Assembly: GCA_019429405.1 (NCBI GenBank)
Contig: JAHYIZ010000002.1
Location: 62,001-126,000 of the forward strand
Direction of reading: 5' to 3'
DNA: 64,000 nucleotides
Source of the DNA: Paracoccaceae bacterium
Lineage (GTDB): Bacteria; Pseudomonadota; Alphaproteobacteria; Rhodobacterales; Rhodobacteraceae
The translations under genes were made by a program, and so were the position numbers. The first letter of the stretch is position 1. Each line of letters begins with the position of its first letter. Shown here piece after piece: positions 8,665-20,680 of this stretch. A model generated the notes under the pieces. That model was not told where the DNA came from. It made no database searches and saw only the letters and a program-made list of their open reading frames with translations.

Positions 8665-9108
8665 TCAGCCCAGCCGCGCCCGCACCCGCCGCCGCGCCAG
8701 CGCCGAATCGCGGTCGCCGATACCCAGCAAACTGGCGGCGAGGCGGATCTGCGCATCTTCCTCGGCGCCGCGCTTGCCATCGGCCAACGCCACCTCCCAC
8801 AGCGCCTCGATCACCCCCGCGCGGTCTTCAAGCGGCACCATGGCCTTGAGCAGGCGGGTAAAGCGCACGGTGTCAGTGGCCTCGGCCTCAATCTCTTCGG
8901 CGCGCAGCCGCAGCGCTTCGGCCTCGGCAGGGCTCAGCCCGTCGCGCGCAGCAAGAATACGCTCGATGCGCACCATTTCATCGGCGTCATAATGGCCATC
9001 GGCGCGCGCAATGCGCACCAGCAGCGCCGCCAGCGCGACCTCGCGATCAGGCACGTTTGGCGGTTCCGGGGTGGGCGCCAGCAAGCGTTTCAGAAAGGCT
9101 TTCAACAT
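8665..9108 (-). CDS. TerB-like (tellurite resistance/DjlA N-terminal-like) protein
   Basis: This 147-residue, mostly helical acidic protein has the TerB/DjlA-type pattern of alternating Asp/Glu. VRIARADGHYDADEMVRIE (about 31-49) and LWEVALADGKRGAEEDAQI (about 103-121) form the two repeated halves. Members of this family are cytoplasmic and often annotated as tellurite-resistance TerB, but single genes like this have no proven link to tellurite. It is on the same strand as the ABC operon but separated by 127 bases, so it is probably an independent gene. The role is unknown. Confidence 0.75.
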   Translation of the reverse strand: MLKAFLKRLLAPTPEPPNVPDREVALAALLVRIARADGHYDADEMVRIERILAARDGLSPAEAEALRLRAEEIEAEATDTVRFTRLLKAMVPLEDRAGVIEALWEVALADGKRGAEEDAQIRLAASLLGIGDRDSALARRRVRARLG

Positions 9109-9149
9109 GAATCAACTATAGCTGTGGGCGGGCGCGCAGCAAGGCGGAT

Positions 9150-9443
9150 TCAGCCCGCCCAGCCCTCGACAATGCACAAGTCTGCGAGCGATACCGGCAA
9201 GCGCAGCGCGCGCGCGGCCTGATATTCGGGGCTGGCGTAGCAGGCCCGCGCCGCCTCAAGGCTGGGAAACTCGATCACCACCGCGCGCGGCCGCAGCGAG
9301 CCTTCGACCACCTCTTGCGCGGCGCCGCGCACCAAAAAGCGCGCGCCGTATTTGGCGAAGGCCACGGCGTTGGCCAGCCGATAGGCCTCATAGGCGGCGG
9401 CATCGCTGACCGTGACATGGCCGATCCAGTATCCTTTGGGCAT
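9150..9443 (-). CDS. DUF1330 family protein
   Basis: A small ferredoxin-like-fold protein of 97 residues. It opens MPKGYWIGHVTVSD and includes the RAVVIEFPSLEAARACYASPEYQ segment (about 57-79), both diagnostic for DUF1330, a dimeric alpha-beta barrel family of about 95 residues. The ATG at 9443 is preferred because an AAGGAG ribosome site lies nine bases upstream; an ATG six bases earlier is also possible. Biochemical function is not established for the family. The gene follows the preceding minus-strand gene without an obvious shared role. Confidence 0.82.
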   Translation of the reverse strand: MPKGYWIGHVTVSDAAAYEAYRLANAVAFAKYGARFLVRGAAQEVVEGSLRPRAVVIEFPSLEAARACYASPEYQAARALRLPVSLADLCIVEGWAG

Positions 9444-9554
9444 GGGCATCCACTCCTTTTCGCGCAACGTCGCGCTTTAGCGGGGCGGTGGCAACCGGCA
9501 ATGCGGCCTGATCGGTGGGGCAACGGCGTCTAAGCGGCGGCGCGCCAAGCGGCG

Positions 9555-10235
9555 TCAGCCCAGCACCAGCACATGCGAAAAGGCGATGTCGTCGATGGAA
9601 ATGCCCTGAATGTCGGTGTTGGTGATCGAAACCCCGGCTATGCCTGCGCCTTCGGTCTGAAAACAGGCCCGCGTGCGGCCCTGACCGCTGAACGACACTT
9701 CGCCCAAGAGCGTGGCGTCACGGCCAAAAAATGCGATCCGCACCGAGCCGGGCGGCGGCGACCCGGCATAGACCATCTCAAGCTCGAAGCTGGCGCCAAT
9801 CGCTTGCTGGTCTGCCGTGAACAATATGGAAATCGCGCCCTCGCCCGACCCGCTCTTGTGCTCGAACCCCATCGGGCCGAGGCCGTAAAGCGTGTTCTGG
9901 CGCTGGCCGCGCGCTTCGACCGAGAGGTTGTGCCCCGGTGCGCCCGCCAGCAGCCGAAGCGGCGCGCTGGCGTTCAGGTCCAGCAGGTCAAAGGTGCGAA
10001 ATTCGGCCAGCGCCTGCCCGGCAAACCGCTCGCCAATGCTGGCGCCGGGAAATCTGAGAAGATCGTCATAATTGGTGCCGTTGACGACCCTCGGAAAATC
10101 TTCGAAATCAATCTGTATCGGCAGGTTCAGCGCGTCACAATCGGCCACGGTAATGCCGCCCGCCCCCGCAGCCCCCGCAAAAGCACAGAGCGCCAGCGCG
10201 CTCCCGATCTTTGCCTTGAACCCTGTGATGACCAT
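9555..10235 (-). CDS. Exported hypothetical protein
   Basis: I do not recognise this 226-residue protein. Starting at 10235 it has a signal peptide (positively charged MVITGFKAK, a hydrophobic stretch to about residue 20, then AGAAGAGG). The mature part has a single early Cys (VADCDALN), an FEDFPRV segment and several beta-rich stretches ending GISIDDIAFSHVLVLG. Repeated GIS/SI strands and the terminal IDDI motif resemble secreted jelly-roll proteins, but that is only an impression. It probably acts outside the cytoplasm. It is a single gene between DUF1330 and pyrG. Confidence 0.6.
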   Translation of the reverse strand: MVITGFKAKIGSALALCAFAGAAGAGGITVADCDALNLPIQIDFEDFPRVVNGTNYDDLLRFPGASIGERFAGQALAEFRTFDLLDLNASAPLRLLAGAPGHNLSVEARGQRQNTLYGLGPMGFEHKSGSGEGAISILFTADQQAIGASFELEMVYAGSPPPGSVRIAFFGRDATLLGEVSFSGQGRTRACFQTEGAGIAGVSITNTDIQGISIDDIAFSHVLVLG

Positions 10236-10325
10236 TGCGCCTCCCCGTTGCCCAAATGTGCGCTGCCCCGGCGCGTGAGGCAAGCGCGGCGAAGATGACA
10301 TATCATCACAGCTTCAAGATCAGCG

Positions 10326-11969
<1,644 letters not shown>

Positions 11970-12128
11970 GTCGGATGCCCCCGTGATCGGTTCAAAATCT
12001 CTGTCCGGCGGGGCTATTCAGGCCCTGCACCACGGGATTTGACGCTTATCAGATTCGCGCCCGCCCCGCAACCACACCGCAAGCTGTTGGTGCAGCCGCG
12101 GCGTTTTGCCCAAATAGTGGTGGTGGCG

Positions 12129-12485
12129 TCAGTTCGCCGGCGGCGGCGTGGCAGGCGAATCCGAGGGCAGCGCAGGCAGCGTCAACCCCGGCAGGGTCGG
12201 CGGCGTGGCCGGGGCGGGGGCCTCGACCGTGCCGATATCGACCACTGAGGCGGTCGAGGCGTTGCGCGCGGCGATCACGGTGAGCGAGATCGACGTGATG
12301 ATGAACCCTATGGCAAAGATCCAGGTCAGCTTGGAAAGCGCGTTGGCAGCCTGGCGCCCGGTCATCACACCGCCGCCGCCACCGCCCCCCATGCCAAGCC
12401 CGCCGCCCTCCGAACGCTGCAACAGCACGACGCCGATCAGCAAAAGTGCCAGGATCAGGTGGACGGTAAGAATGACGTTTTCCAT
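12129..12485 (-). CDS. secG: Protein-export membrane protein SecG
   Basis: A 118-residue SecYEG subunit with two membrane helices: MENVILTVHLILALLLIGVV at the start, and a second around residues 52-72 (LTWIFAIGFIITSISLTV). The loop between them holds the conserved LLQRSEGGGLGMGGGG segment. The C-terminal tail is rich in Pro, Ala and Thr, as in many alphaproteobacterial SecG proteins. The ATG at 12485 was chosen because upstream in-frame codons run through the intergenic repeat. It assists preprotein movement through the Sec channel. Confidence 0.95.
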   Translation of the reverse strand: MENVILTVHLILALLLIGVVLLQRSEGGGLGMGGGGGGGVMTGRQAANALSKLTWIFAIGFIITSISLTVIAARNASTASVVDIGTVEAPAPATPPTLPGLTLPALPSDSPATPPPAN

Positions 12486-12596
12486 GAGACCCCAGGCCCG
12501 TTGACGAATGACGCGCCTATCTAGGCGCATGGATCGTGCCGTGCAAGGCCGTTTCGGTTTGGGCCTGCCCGGCCCCTTGCCGCTTGCGGTGTCTGC

Positions 12597-12668
12597 TTCA
12601 GTCCAAATATCCCCCCGCGGAGTGGGCACGCGGCCGCAAAGAGCCTCCGGCGGGGATATTTTGACCAA
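12597..12668. repeat. Intergenic inverted repeat (GGGGATATTT variant) between secG and purA
   Basis: CCAAATATCCCCCCGCGGAG on the left pairs with CTCCGGCGGGGATATTTTGACC on the right (about 20-nt imperfect arms, 27-nt middle). It occupies the divergent secG/purA intergenic region and is another copy of the dispersed family seen at 3785-3912. No protein-coding sense was found in it. Confidence 0.65.
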
Positions 12669-12752
12669 GGCAAGCCGGGGTGGCAAATAGCGGTTTCCTC
12701 GCACCCTGTGCCTCGCTATATCTCCGGCGTTTGCGAAGCCAAGGAGAAGAGC

Positions 12753-14045
<1,293 letters not shown>

Positions 14046-14048
14046 GCC

Positions 14049-14306
14049 ATGATGAAGTATCGCACCCGCCGCCGACTGTCGCTTCTGGTGCTGCTGGTCG
14101 TGATGCCGGCCTGGATCGCGACCGCGCTGGCGCTGATCGCGTGGTGGGACCGCAGCTATGGCCGCATGCCGATTGGCCTTGAAATGCTCGCCTATCTGGT
14201 GCTGGGCGTGGTCTGGATACTACCCTTCCGCAGGGTCTTTCTGGGGGTGGGCAAGGCCGACCCCGATGCACTTGGCCCCGATGCGCCTGACCATGATGAG
14301 CGTTGA
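14049..14306 (+). CDS. DUF2842 family small membrane protein
   Basis: An 85-residue protein with two predicted membrane helices (about residues 10-29 and 40-57), a basic MKYRTRRR start and a short charged C-terminal tail with ADPDALGPDAPDHDER. This is the layout of DUF2842, a small inner-membrane family confined mainly to alphaproteobacteria. It starts three bases after purA and overlaps the start of the next gene, so the three are probably one transcript. No function is known. Confidence 0.8.
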   Translation: MMKYRTRRRLSLLVLLVVMPAWIATALALIAWWDRSYGRMPIGLEMLAYLVLGVVWILPFRRVFLGVGKADPDALGPDAPDHDER

Positions 14307-14739
14307 GGTTCGCGATGTTTTGGTGGCCGATGAGGCTGCCTGGCGCGGGCTATGGGCCGACTACCTTGCGTTTTACGGTGTTGATCTTGCAGATGAAATT
14401 ACCGATGCGACATGGGCGCGCGCGCTTGACCCCGAGTCGCGGTTGGGGCTGCGGCTGGCGGTTTCCGGCGGGCGGGTGCTGGGGTTTGCGACCCACCATT
14501 GGCATCTGAGCACATGGGCACAGGGGCCGGACGGATACCTTGAAGACCTGTTTGTTGCCGAGGCGGCGCGCGGCAAGGGCGTGGGACGAGCCTTGATCAC
14601 CGATCTGGTTGCGCTCGGCCGGGGGCGCGGGTGGGCGCGGCTTTACTGGATGACCGATCACGCCAATGCGCGCGCGCGCGTACTTTATGACAGCATCGCG
14701 CACCACGACGGGCACATTCGCTACCGAATGGCGCTTTGA
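14293..14739 (+). CDS. GNAT family N-acetyltransferase
   Basis: This 148-residue GCN5-related acetyltransferase has the acetyl-CoA binding motif A reading EDLFVAEAARGKGVGRALI around residues 82-100, with the R/Q-x-x-G-x-G/A pattern as RGKGVG. It continues with WMTDHANARARVLYDSI, the usual motif B region. The start overlaps the end of the DUF2842 gene; ATG codons at 14293 and 14296 are both possible. Substrate is unknown; small-molecule or ribosomal protein acetylation are both possible for this subgroup. The convergent next gene ends nine bases beyond its stop. Confidence 0.85.
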   Translation: MMSVEVRDVLVADEAAWRGLWADYLAFYGVDLADEITDATWARALDPESRLGLRLAVSGGRVLGFATHHWHLSTWAQGPDGYLEDLFVAEAARGKGVGRALITDLVALGRGRGWARLYWMTDHANARARVLYDSIAHHDGHIRYRMAL

Positions 14740-14748
14740 CGGCCCGGT

Positions 14749-17310
14749 TCAGCGGGCGCTTGCAGCGGGCGGGTAGTAGCGCGAGGCCTCGGTGATCGCG
14801 TATTGACCGCGCCTGACCTTGGCGATCTTGCCTTGCCGCAGCAGTCTGCCAAAGCTGCGCAACCCGGCTTCACGGTCATATCCATCTTGCGCGGCAAGTG
14901 CTGCCACCTTGCGGATGATCTGCGGGCGCGAGAAGTGCGGCTGCCCTTCGACGCGGGCGGTGTAGGCGGCGGCGGCCTCAAGCAATTCGGGCAATTCGCG
15001 CGCGCCAAGGTGCGCCGCGAACTCGGCAAAGCTGCGCGCTTCGGAAGGCGCCATCGGCGTTTCGTCGAATTCCTCGTCATCGTCGTCGTCGTCGCGCAGC
15101 GCGGCTGCGGTCTGGCCAACGCTGATTCGGCGCGGGCGGATCACATGCTGTTCCTGCGCCGGGACGCTGCGCGCCCGATCAATGCGCTGTTCGGAAACGA
15201 GCACCAGCGGCGCGGGCCGGTTCTCTGGCGCGGCGGGGCGCTCGGTCGCGGCATCGGCGGCGGTCGGGCGGCGCGGGCGCACCGCTTTGGAAAGGTCGGC
15301 CCGGTAGCGTTCGAGATCACGCGCCTCGTCGGCTTCGGCGGCGGCGGCTTCGTCGGCGCTGCGCAATTTGCGGTCTGCCACGGTTGCAGCGACGGCGGCT
15401 TTCAAATGCGCGATGGCCGAAAAGCGGCGGCGATTTTCGGGGCCTTGCAGCTTGGTGTTGGTTTCGCTGATGAGCCGCGTCAGGTCGGCCTCGGCGGGTT
15501 CGGCAGCGGTATCGCGCGGGGCGCGCGGGGTGGCGGCGACGGGCGTGATCTCGATGGCGTCGGCATCGGCATCGAAATGTGCCGATGCCGACGCCTCGGC
15601 GGGTTCACCGTGGATGGCGGCAAAGAGGTTTTCGTCATCCTCAGCGTCTGTGGCGGCGTCTGCGTCTGCGTCTGCGGGGCTGGCCCCGGCAGGCGCGGCT
15701 TCGGATTCGAGCTCGGCCAATTCGCGCGCGAGTTCCGCCTCGGCCTCGGGGGAAAGCAAGACGGCTTCCTCGATCTGCGCATCGGGCTCTGCCAGTGCGG
15801 CGCTGACTGCGGCGAGCGTATCGGCATCACTGGGCGTTTTGGCCTCTGTGGGCTGAGCGGTATCTGCCGCGGCCTCGTGCGGGGTGTCCGCGGTCGGAGC
15901 CTCGGCGCGGCGCACGGTAATGACGCGGGCGCGCGGGCGCGGTTTTTCGGCCACCGGTTCGGGTTCGGGCGAGACGGGTTCAAGATAGGCCTCGTCTGGC
16001 TCGGCATCGTCCCAGATGTTCGCGGCATCGCCCGCCTCGGCGCTGGCGACTGGTTCAGGCATCCGGCCCATTTCCGGCGCGAGGGCATCGCTGGCGTCTG
16101 CGGCCGCTATGCCGAGCACTTCGGCAACGCCGGTCTCGTCGCCGGTTTCAGAAGCGGTTTGCGGCGCGGCATCGGTTTGCGCGGTATCGTCCGCTTCAGG
16201 TTCCGCCAAAGCCGCGGCTTCGTCTTCAAAAGCCTCGGGCAGGGGGGCATCGTGCGCAGGACGGTCTGCCTCGGCAGATGCTTCAGCCGATTCTTCGGCG
16301 GGCGCTTCGGCAAGCGTTTCGGTGGGCGCCTCGGCTTCGCCCGAAAGGGCTTCGGCCTCGATCACGTCCGAAGGCGCGGCTGCAATGGGTGTGTCTTCTT
16401 GCGGCGCTGGCGCTTGGGGAGTGGCGTCGGCCTCTGGTTCTGCGGCGGCAGAAGGGGCGGCGGCCGTGGTTAGCGCGGCCGCCTCGGCTGCGGCGCGGGC
16501 GGCGCGGCGCATTGCACGGCGCTGCCTGCGCTCGGAAGTGCGCACTTCCTCGGTGTCGGGCGCGGCCTCGGCAAAAGGCTCGGCCTCGGCAACAGGCGCA
16601 GACTCGGCAACAGGCGCAGACTCGGCAACAGGCGCAGACTCGGCAACAGGCGCAGACTCGGCAACAGGCGCAGACTCGGCAACAGGCTCGGCCTCGGCAA
16701 AAGGCTCGGCCTCGGCGGGCGCGGCGGCCTTGTCTTTGGTGGCGATCAGGTCTTCGTCGGCCTCGCCTTGCAGCGGGCCGCCAAGGTCGATGTCAAAGCC
16801 AAAATCGCTATCGGGGGCTGCGGCGAAAAAGTCGGCGCTGGAAACTTCGTCCTCATAGACGGGCTGCGCGGCGGCGGCGCGGGCGCCAGCAACGGCAGCG
16901 CGGATGCGCGCGAGTTTTGCGGCGACAGAATCTTCAATTGACATGTCAACGGGCGCCAGGGGCGGTTGCTCTGCCGGTGCTACGTCTGTGCTGGCGTCAA
17001 CCTGCGGGGCTTGCATGACCTCGGGTTCTGGCGCGGCGGCCACCGGCGAAAGCGGTTCTTGCGGGCGCAGCGTGATGCCATGCGCACCGATCTGCGCATC
17101 AACCCGGCGATGCATTTCGCGCTCGGCGATGCGGTGCAGCATTTCCGCGTCGGGGGTTGGTGGCTCGGCGCCAAAATAGCGGTCATCCGCCGCAAGGTCT
17201 CGGAAGTATTCGGCGATCGCCTTCATGGTGGAAAAAGGCTCGTCGAAACCCTCAAGCGTGCAGGAGAATGTGCCATAGGACACAGTCAGAATCTTGCTTG
17301 CACCAACCAT
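14749..17310 (-). CDS. Large acidic low-complexity protein with conserved termini
   Basis: This 853-residue protein of unknown function has three parts. The N-terminal about 90 residues ([20 protein letters not shown], then [20 protein letters not shown]) look globular. The middle 600 or so residues are very rich in Ala, Glu, Pro and Asp and low in complexity, with five perfect ESAPVA repeats. The C-terminal about 90 residues look like a helical winged-helix-type domain ([34 protein letters not shown]). Relatives are common in Rhodobacteraceae and, as I recall, are often misnamed CheA; there are no CheA His or kinase motifs here. Start uncertain: 17310 or 17349. It is divergent from the thiamine pyrophosphokinase gene across a palindrome. 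Confidence 0.7.
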   Translation of the reverse strand: MVGASKILTVSYGTFSCTLEGFDEPFSTMKAIAEYFRDLAADDRYFGAEPPTPDAEMLHRIAEREMHRRVDAQIGAHGITLRPQEPLSPVAAAPEPEVMQAPQVDASTDVAPAEQPPLAPVDMSIEDSVAAKLARIRAAVAGARAAAAQPVYEDEVSSADFFAAAPDSDFGFDIDLGGPLQGEADEDLIATKDKAAAPAEAEPFAEAEPVAESAPVAESAPVAESAPVAESAPVAESAPVAEAEPFAEAAPDTEEVRTSERRQRRAMRRAARAAAEAAALTTAAAPSAAAEPEADATPQAPAPQEDTPIAAAPSDVIEAEALSGEAEAPTETLAEAPAEESAEASAEADRPAHDAPLPEAFEDEAAALAEPEADDTAQTDAAPQTASETGDETGVAEVLGIAAADASDALAPEMGRMPEPVASAEAGDAANIWDDAEPDEAYLEPVSPEPEPVAEKPRPRARVITVRRAEAPTADTPHEAAADTAQPTEAKTPSDADTLAAVSAALAEPDAQIEEAVLLSPEAEAELARELAELESEAAPAGASPADADADAATDAEDDENLFAAIHGEPAEASASAHFDADADAIEITPVAATPRAPRDTAAEPAEADLTRLISETNTKLQGPENRRRFSAIAHLKAAVAATVADRKLRSADEAAAAEADEARDLERYRADLSKAVRPRRPTAADAATERPAAPENRPAPLVLVSEQRIDRARSVPAQEQHVIRPRRISVGQTAAALRDDDDDDEEFDETPMAPSEARSFAEFAAHLGARELPELLEAAAAYTARVEGQPHFSRPQIIRKVAALAAQDGYDREAGLRSFGRLLRQGKIAKVRRGQYAITEASRYYPPAASAR
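16589..16678. repeat. Five perfect 18-bp tandem repeats inside the acidic protein gene
   Basis: The unit GCAACAGGCGCAGACTCG occurs five times without a mismatch and is flanked by diverged units such as 16679-16696. On the coding (minus) strand each unit encodes ESAPVA. Perfect identity at the DNA level points to recent slippage expansion, so copy number may vary between strains while keeping frame. Confidence 0.95.
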
Positions 17311-17355
17311 GAGAGACCCGCTTTCTTCGATACTTACAGTGCCTACCATCGTGGC

Positions 17356-17383
17356 CAATTGGTTCTTAACCGTGAACCAATTG
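17356..17383. promoter_or_regulatory. Palindrome in divergent promoter region (candidate operator)
   Basis: CAATTGGTTC and GAACCAATTG form a perfect 10-bp inverted repeat around an 8-bp spacer (TTAACCGT). It lies between the start of the acidic protein gene and that of thiamine pyrophosphokinase. The local AT-richness and symmetry suggest a binding site for a dimeric regulator; the central TTAACC resembles a CtrA half-site. The regulator is not identified. Confidence 0.5.
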
Positions 17384-17450
17384 CGGCGAAGGGAAGGATT
17401 TATTCCGGCCCCGGTTGTGCGCGGGCGCCTTATTCGGCATCAGTATCGGC

Positions 17451-18128
17451 ATGAACAGCGCATTTGTCCATTCTACGCAGGGGGTCACGCTTTTGGGCGG
17501 CGGCGAGGCGAGCGCGGAATGTGTCTTGCAGGCGTTGACACTCGCGCCCTGTCTTGTGGCGGCTGATGGTGGCGCTGATCGCGCGATGGCGTTGGGGCTG
17601 CACTGCGAGGCGGTGCTGGGCGATCTGGATTCGATTTCGCCCGCAGCCCTTGCGGCAACATCGCCCGAGCGGCTGCACCGGATTGACGAACAGGAGAGCA
17701 CGGATTTTGACAAATGCCTGACCCATGTCAAAGCGCCCTTCTTTCTGGCGGTCGGGTTCGGCGGCGGGCGGCTTGACCATACCTTGGCAGCGATGAGCGT
17801 GCTGGCGCGGCATCCCGGTCGGCGGCTGGTGTGGGTCGGGGCGGAAGACGTGGCGATACTGGCGCCGCCCGAACTGGCGCTGGACCTTGCGCCCGGCACG
17901 CGGCTTTCGCTGTTTCCGATGGGCAAGGTGCGCGGCCACGCCGAGGGCCTGCGCTGGGGGCTGGAGGGCGAAGACTTCAGCCCGGCGGGGCGGATCGGCA
18001 CCTCGAACGAGGCTTTGGGCGCGGTGCGGCTTAGCCTCGCGGGGCCGATGCTGGTGGTGCTGCCCCGGTCGTGCCTGCACGCAGTGCTTGCCGGGCTTGG
18101 CGTGCCACCCACTGCTCGCGAAAAATGA
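17451..18128 (+). CDS. Thiamine diphosphokinase
   Basis: This 225-residue enzyme transfers pyrophosphate from ATP to thiamine, giving thiamine diphosphate. The catalytic-domain signatures are LLGGGEA near 14-20, AADGGADRA near 37-45 and the metal-binding GDLDS at 57-61. These are followed by DKCLTHV-type FDKCL and GFGGGRLDHTLA (about 102-113), and the C-terminal beta-sandwich domain has LRWGLEGEDF. ATG 17451 is used; a TTG at 17415 would add 12 residues. Its 3' end overlaps the convergent EamA exporter gene by 98 bases, which is unusual. Confidence 0.9.
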   Translation: MNSAFVHSTQGVTLLGGGEASAECVLQALTLAPCLVAADGGADRAMALGLHCEAVLGDLDSISPAALAATSPERLHRIDEQESTDFDKCLTHVKAPFFLAVGFGGGRLDHTLAAMSVLARHPGRRLVWVGAEDVAILAPPELALDLAPGTRLSLFPMGKVRGHAEGLRWGLEGEDFSPAGRIGTSNEALGAVRLSLAGPMLVVLPRSCLHAVLAGLGVPPTAREK

Positions 18129-18990
18129 TGTAAAGCCCCGAGGCGACAATGATGGCGATGCCGACCCAGGTGAGCAGGTTCGGGAAATCGCCGAACACCA
18201 GAAAGCCGAACAGTGTTGCGGTGACGATTTCAAGGTAGTGGAGCGGTGCCAGCGTGGCGGAGGGCGCCCAGTTCAGCGCCCAGGTCATCGCCAAATGGCT
18301 GACGGTGGCGGCAAGCCCGACACAGAACACCCAGAGCCAGAAGATGCCCTGAGGCGGGGCGAGCGACAGCGAGGGCGCCCCCAGCGCGGTGCCGAGTGCC
18401 AGCAGCGGCAGGCAGATGGCCGTGGCGGCAAGTGCTGTGTGCATCTGCATCGTCACCGGGTGCATGTGGCGGCTGAGCGCGCGGGTGATGAGGATGTAGA
18501 GGGCAAAGAAGAAGGCCGTGCCAAGCGGGTAGAGTGCCACCGCGCCGAACACGGCGAACGATGGCTGGATCACGAAGAGCGCCCCGACAAAGCCCACCAC
18601 GGCGGCGCCAAGGCGGCGGGGGCCGACTTGTTCGGCCAGCACCAGCTTGCCGATCAGCAGGATGATGAAGGGTTCGACAAAGACGATGGCCAGCGCATCG
18701 GCAATCGGCATGACCTTGACGGCAGCGACGAAGGTATAGGTCGAGCCGATGTTGACGGCGGCGCGCGCGAGGGTCAGCCAGAAGGCGCGGCGGCTCATGC
18801 GCCAGTCGAGCCGCATCAACAAGATGATCGGCGCCATCAGTGCCGCCTGCACCACAAAGCGGCCAAGCGTGACCGCCCCCACCGACACCTCTTGGGCGGC
18901 GAGCTTGGAGGCGACGTCGATCAGCGGCGCGATGATGCAGAACGCGATCATCAGCGCGACACCGGGCAAGATGCGGTCTGCGTGGGCCAT
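18031..18990 (-). CDS. DMT superfamily transporter (EamA family)
   Basis: This 319-residue inner-membrane protein has about ten hydrophobic helices arranged as two EamA repeats (for example PIADALAIVFVEPFIILLIG near the end of the first). Members export metabolites such as amino acids; the substrate here is unknown. The C-terminal tail after YIIFREQW is basic and Ala/Pro-rich and is encoded antisense to the end of the thiamine pyrophosphokinase gene. It lies 126 bases downstream of sdaA on the same strand. Confidence 0.87.
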   Translation of the reverse strand: MAHADRILPGVALMIAFCIIAPLIDVASKLAAQEVSVGAVTLGRFVVQAALMAPIILLMRLDWRMSRRAFWLTLARAAVNIGSTYTFVAAVKVMPIADALAIVFVEPFIILLIGKLVLAEQVGPRRLGAAVVGFVGALFVIQPSFAVFGAVALYPLGTAFFFALYILITRALSRHMHPVTMQMHTALAATAICLPLLALGTALGAPSLSLAPPQGIFWLWVFCVGLAATVSHLAMTWALNWAPSATLAPLHYLEIVTATLFGFLVFGDFPNLLTWVGIAIIVASGLYIIFREQWVARQARQALRAGTTGAAPPASAPRG

Positions 18991-19116
18991 GCGAAAGCGC
19001 TAGCTTGGGGCGGGTTTGGCGGCAAGCGCGAAAGCGTATCGGGCACATTTCGCGCAGTGGAGCGTAAAAAGATGGATATTTGGGCTGAAGCATTTTGCGC
19101 TGGGCAGGGTTGGGCC

Positions 19117-20496
19117 TCAGCAGTTGGGCACATTCACCGCGAGGCCGCCAAGCGAGGTTTCCTTGTAATGCGCGTGCATGTCGCGCCCGGTCTGGCGCAT
19201 GGTTTCGATGGCGGCGTCGAGCGGCACGAGGTGGGTGCCGTCGCCGCGCAGCGCGAGGCTGGCGGCAGAGACTGCCTTGATGGCGCCAAGGCCGTTGCGT
19301 TCGATGCAGGGCACCTGCACAAGGCCTGCGACCGGGTCGCAGGTCATGCCAAGGTGGTGTTCGAGCGCAATCTCGGCGGCGTTCTCGATCTGCGCCGGGC
19401 TGCCGCCCAGCACGGCGGCGAGGCCCGCAGCCGCCATGGCGGCGGCAGAGCCGACCTCGGCCTGGCACCCAGCCTCGGCGCCGGAAATCGAGGCGTTGCG
19501 CTTGATCAGCCCGCCGATGGCGGCGGCGGTCAGCAGGAATTCGCCTACCCGCGCGGGGCTGGCGCCGGGCACATGGTCGAGCCAATAGCGGATGACGGCG
19601 GGCAGCACCCCGGCGGCGCCGTTGGTGGGGGCGGTGACGACCTGCCCGCCGGCCGCGTTTTCCTCATTCACCGCCATGGCATAGGTGAGCATCCAGTCAT
19701 TGATGGTGTGGGGCGCGGTCAGGTTCAGGCCGCGCTCGGCGATCAGGCTCTGGTGAATTGCATGGGCGCGGCGGCGCACCTTCAACCCGCCCGGCAGCGT
19801 GCCTTGTGCCGCAAGGCCGCGATCCATACAGGCGCGCATCACCTGCCATATACGCGCGAGGCTTGCGTCAATCTTTGCGTCCGAGCGGAACACCCGTTCG
19901 TTGGCGCGTTTCATTTGCGCGATGGTCAGCTGCGAGCCGCGCGCCATGGCAAGCATTTCAGCCGCGTTGCGGAACGGGTAGGGCACGGGCGAGGGGGCCT
20001 CTAGCTCGGCGCTGGTGACAGCGGCGGCTTCGGCGGCGCTGAGCACAAAGCCGCCGCCGATGGAATAATAGGTTTCGCGCAAGATCACGTCGCCCTGCGC
20101 GTCGGTCGCCATCACGACCATGCCGTTGGCATGACCGGGCAGCGGCGCGCCGTAGTCGAACACCAGATCGTGCGCGGGATCAAAACGCAAAACGGGCAGG
20201 CCGGGCGGGGCGAGGGTGCGGGTTTCGCGGTTGGCGGCCAGCGTGGCCTCGGCGGCTTCGGCCTCATAGGTATCGGGGGTAAAGCCCGCGAGGCCAAGGA
20301 TGGTGGCGCGGTCGCTGGCGTGGCCCTTGCCGGTGAAGGCAAGAGAGCCGTGCAAACTGGCGCGCAGGCCGACGGCGGCGAAAGGCGAGGCGCGCAGGGC
20401 GGCCAGAAAGCGCGCCGTCGCGACCATCGGGCCCATGGTGTGCGACGACGAGGGCCCGACCCCCACCTTGAACAGATCGAACACGCTGAGAAACAT
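19117..20496 (-). CDS. sdaA: L-serine ammonia-lyase (iron-sulfur dependent)
   Basis: This 459-residue cytoplasmic enzyme deaminates L-serine to pyruvate. The N-terminal beta domain starts [20 protein letters not shown] and carries the SSSHT motif (16-20). The catalytic alpha domain contains the cysteines expected for the [4Fe-4S] cluster, in [15 protein letters not shown] and VPCIERN. The single-chain length matches the bacterial type. The start at 20496 is fixed by the conserved N-terminus; upstream codons are not conserved-looking. It is divergent from rpiA across 184 bases. Confidence 0.94.
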   Translation of the reverse strand: MFLSVFDLFKVGVGPSSSHTMGPMVATARFLAALRASPFAAVGLRASLHGSLAFTGKGHASDRATILGLAGFTPDTYEAEAAEATLAANRETRTLAPPGLPVLRFDPAHDLVFDYGAPLPGHANGMVVMATDAQGDVILRETYYSIGGGFVLSAAEAAAVTSAELEAPSPVPYPFRNAAEMLAMARGSQLTIAQMKRANERVFRSDAKIDASLARIWQVMRACMDRGLAAQGTLPGGLKVRRRAHAIHQSLIAERGLNLTAPHTINDWMLTYAMAVNEENAAGGQVVTAPTNGAAGVLPAVIRYWLDHVPGASPARVGEFLLTAAAIGGLIKRNASISGAEAGCQAEVGSAAAMAAAGLAAVLGGSPAQIENAAEIALEHHLGMTCDPVAGLVQVPCIERNGLGAIKAVSAASLALRGDGTHLVPLDAAIETMRQTGRDMHAHYKETSLGGLAVNVPNC

Positions 20497-20680
20497 GCCG
20501 CACCTCGCTGACTGCCGGGCCAGAGTGCCTGAGTGCCGCGCGCGCGCAAGGGCGGAAAGCGACGGTTGCCACCCGAATTGCGCGGCGCGGGGGGCGGGGC
20601 CGGGTGCGGGCGAGATTCGGCCTCGCACGCGCGCATCCGATTGCCTATAACCGACGCGACCCGATGAAGGAGCCCAACCC

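Noticed and set aside
16589-16678. Possible CRISPR-like direct repeats
   Set aside because: The units are contiguous 18-mers without spacers and keep the reading frame of a protein, so they are coding tandem repeats.
14749-17310. Chemotaxis kinase CheA
   Set aside because: No HPt His motif, no H/N/G1/G2 kinase boxes and no P5 domain; length and composition are explained by a disordered linker between small unrelated domains.
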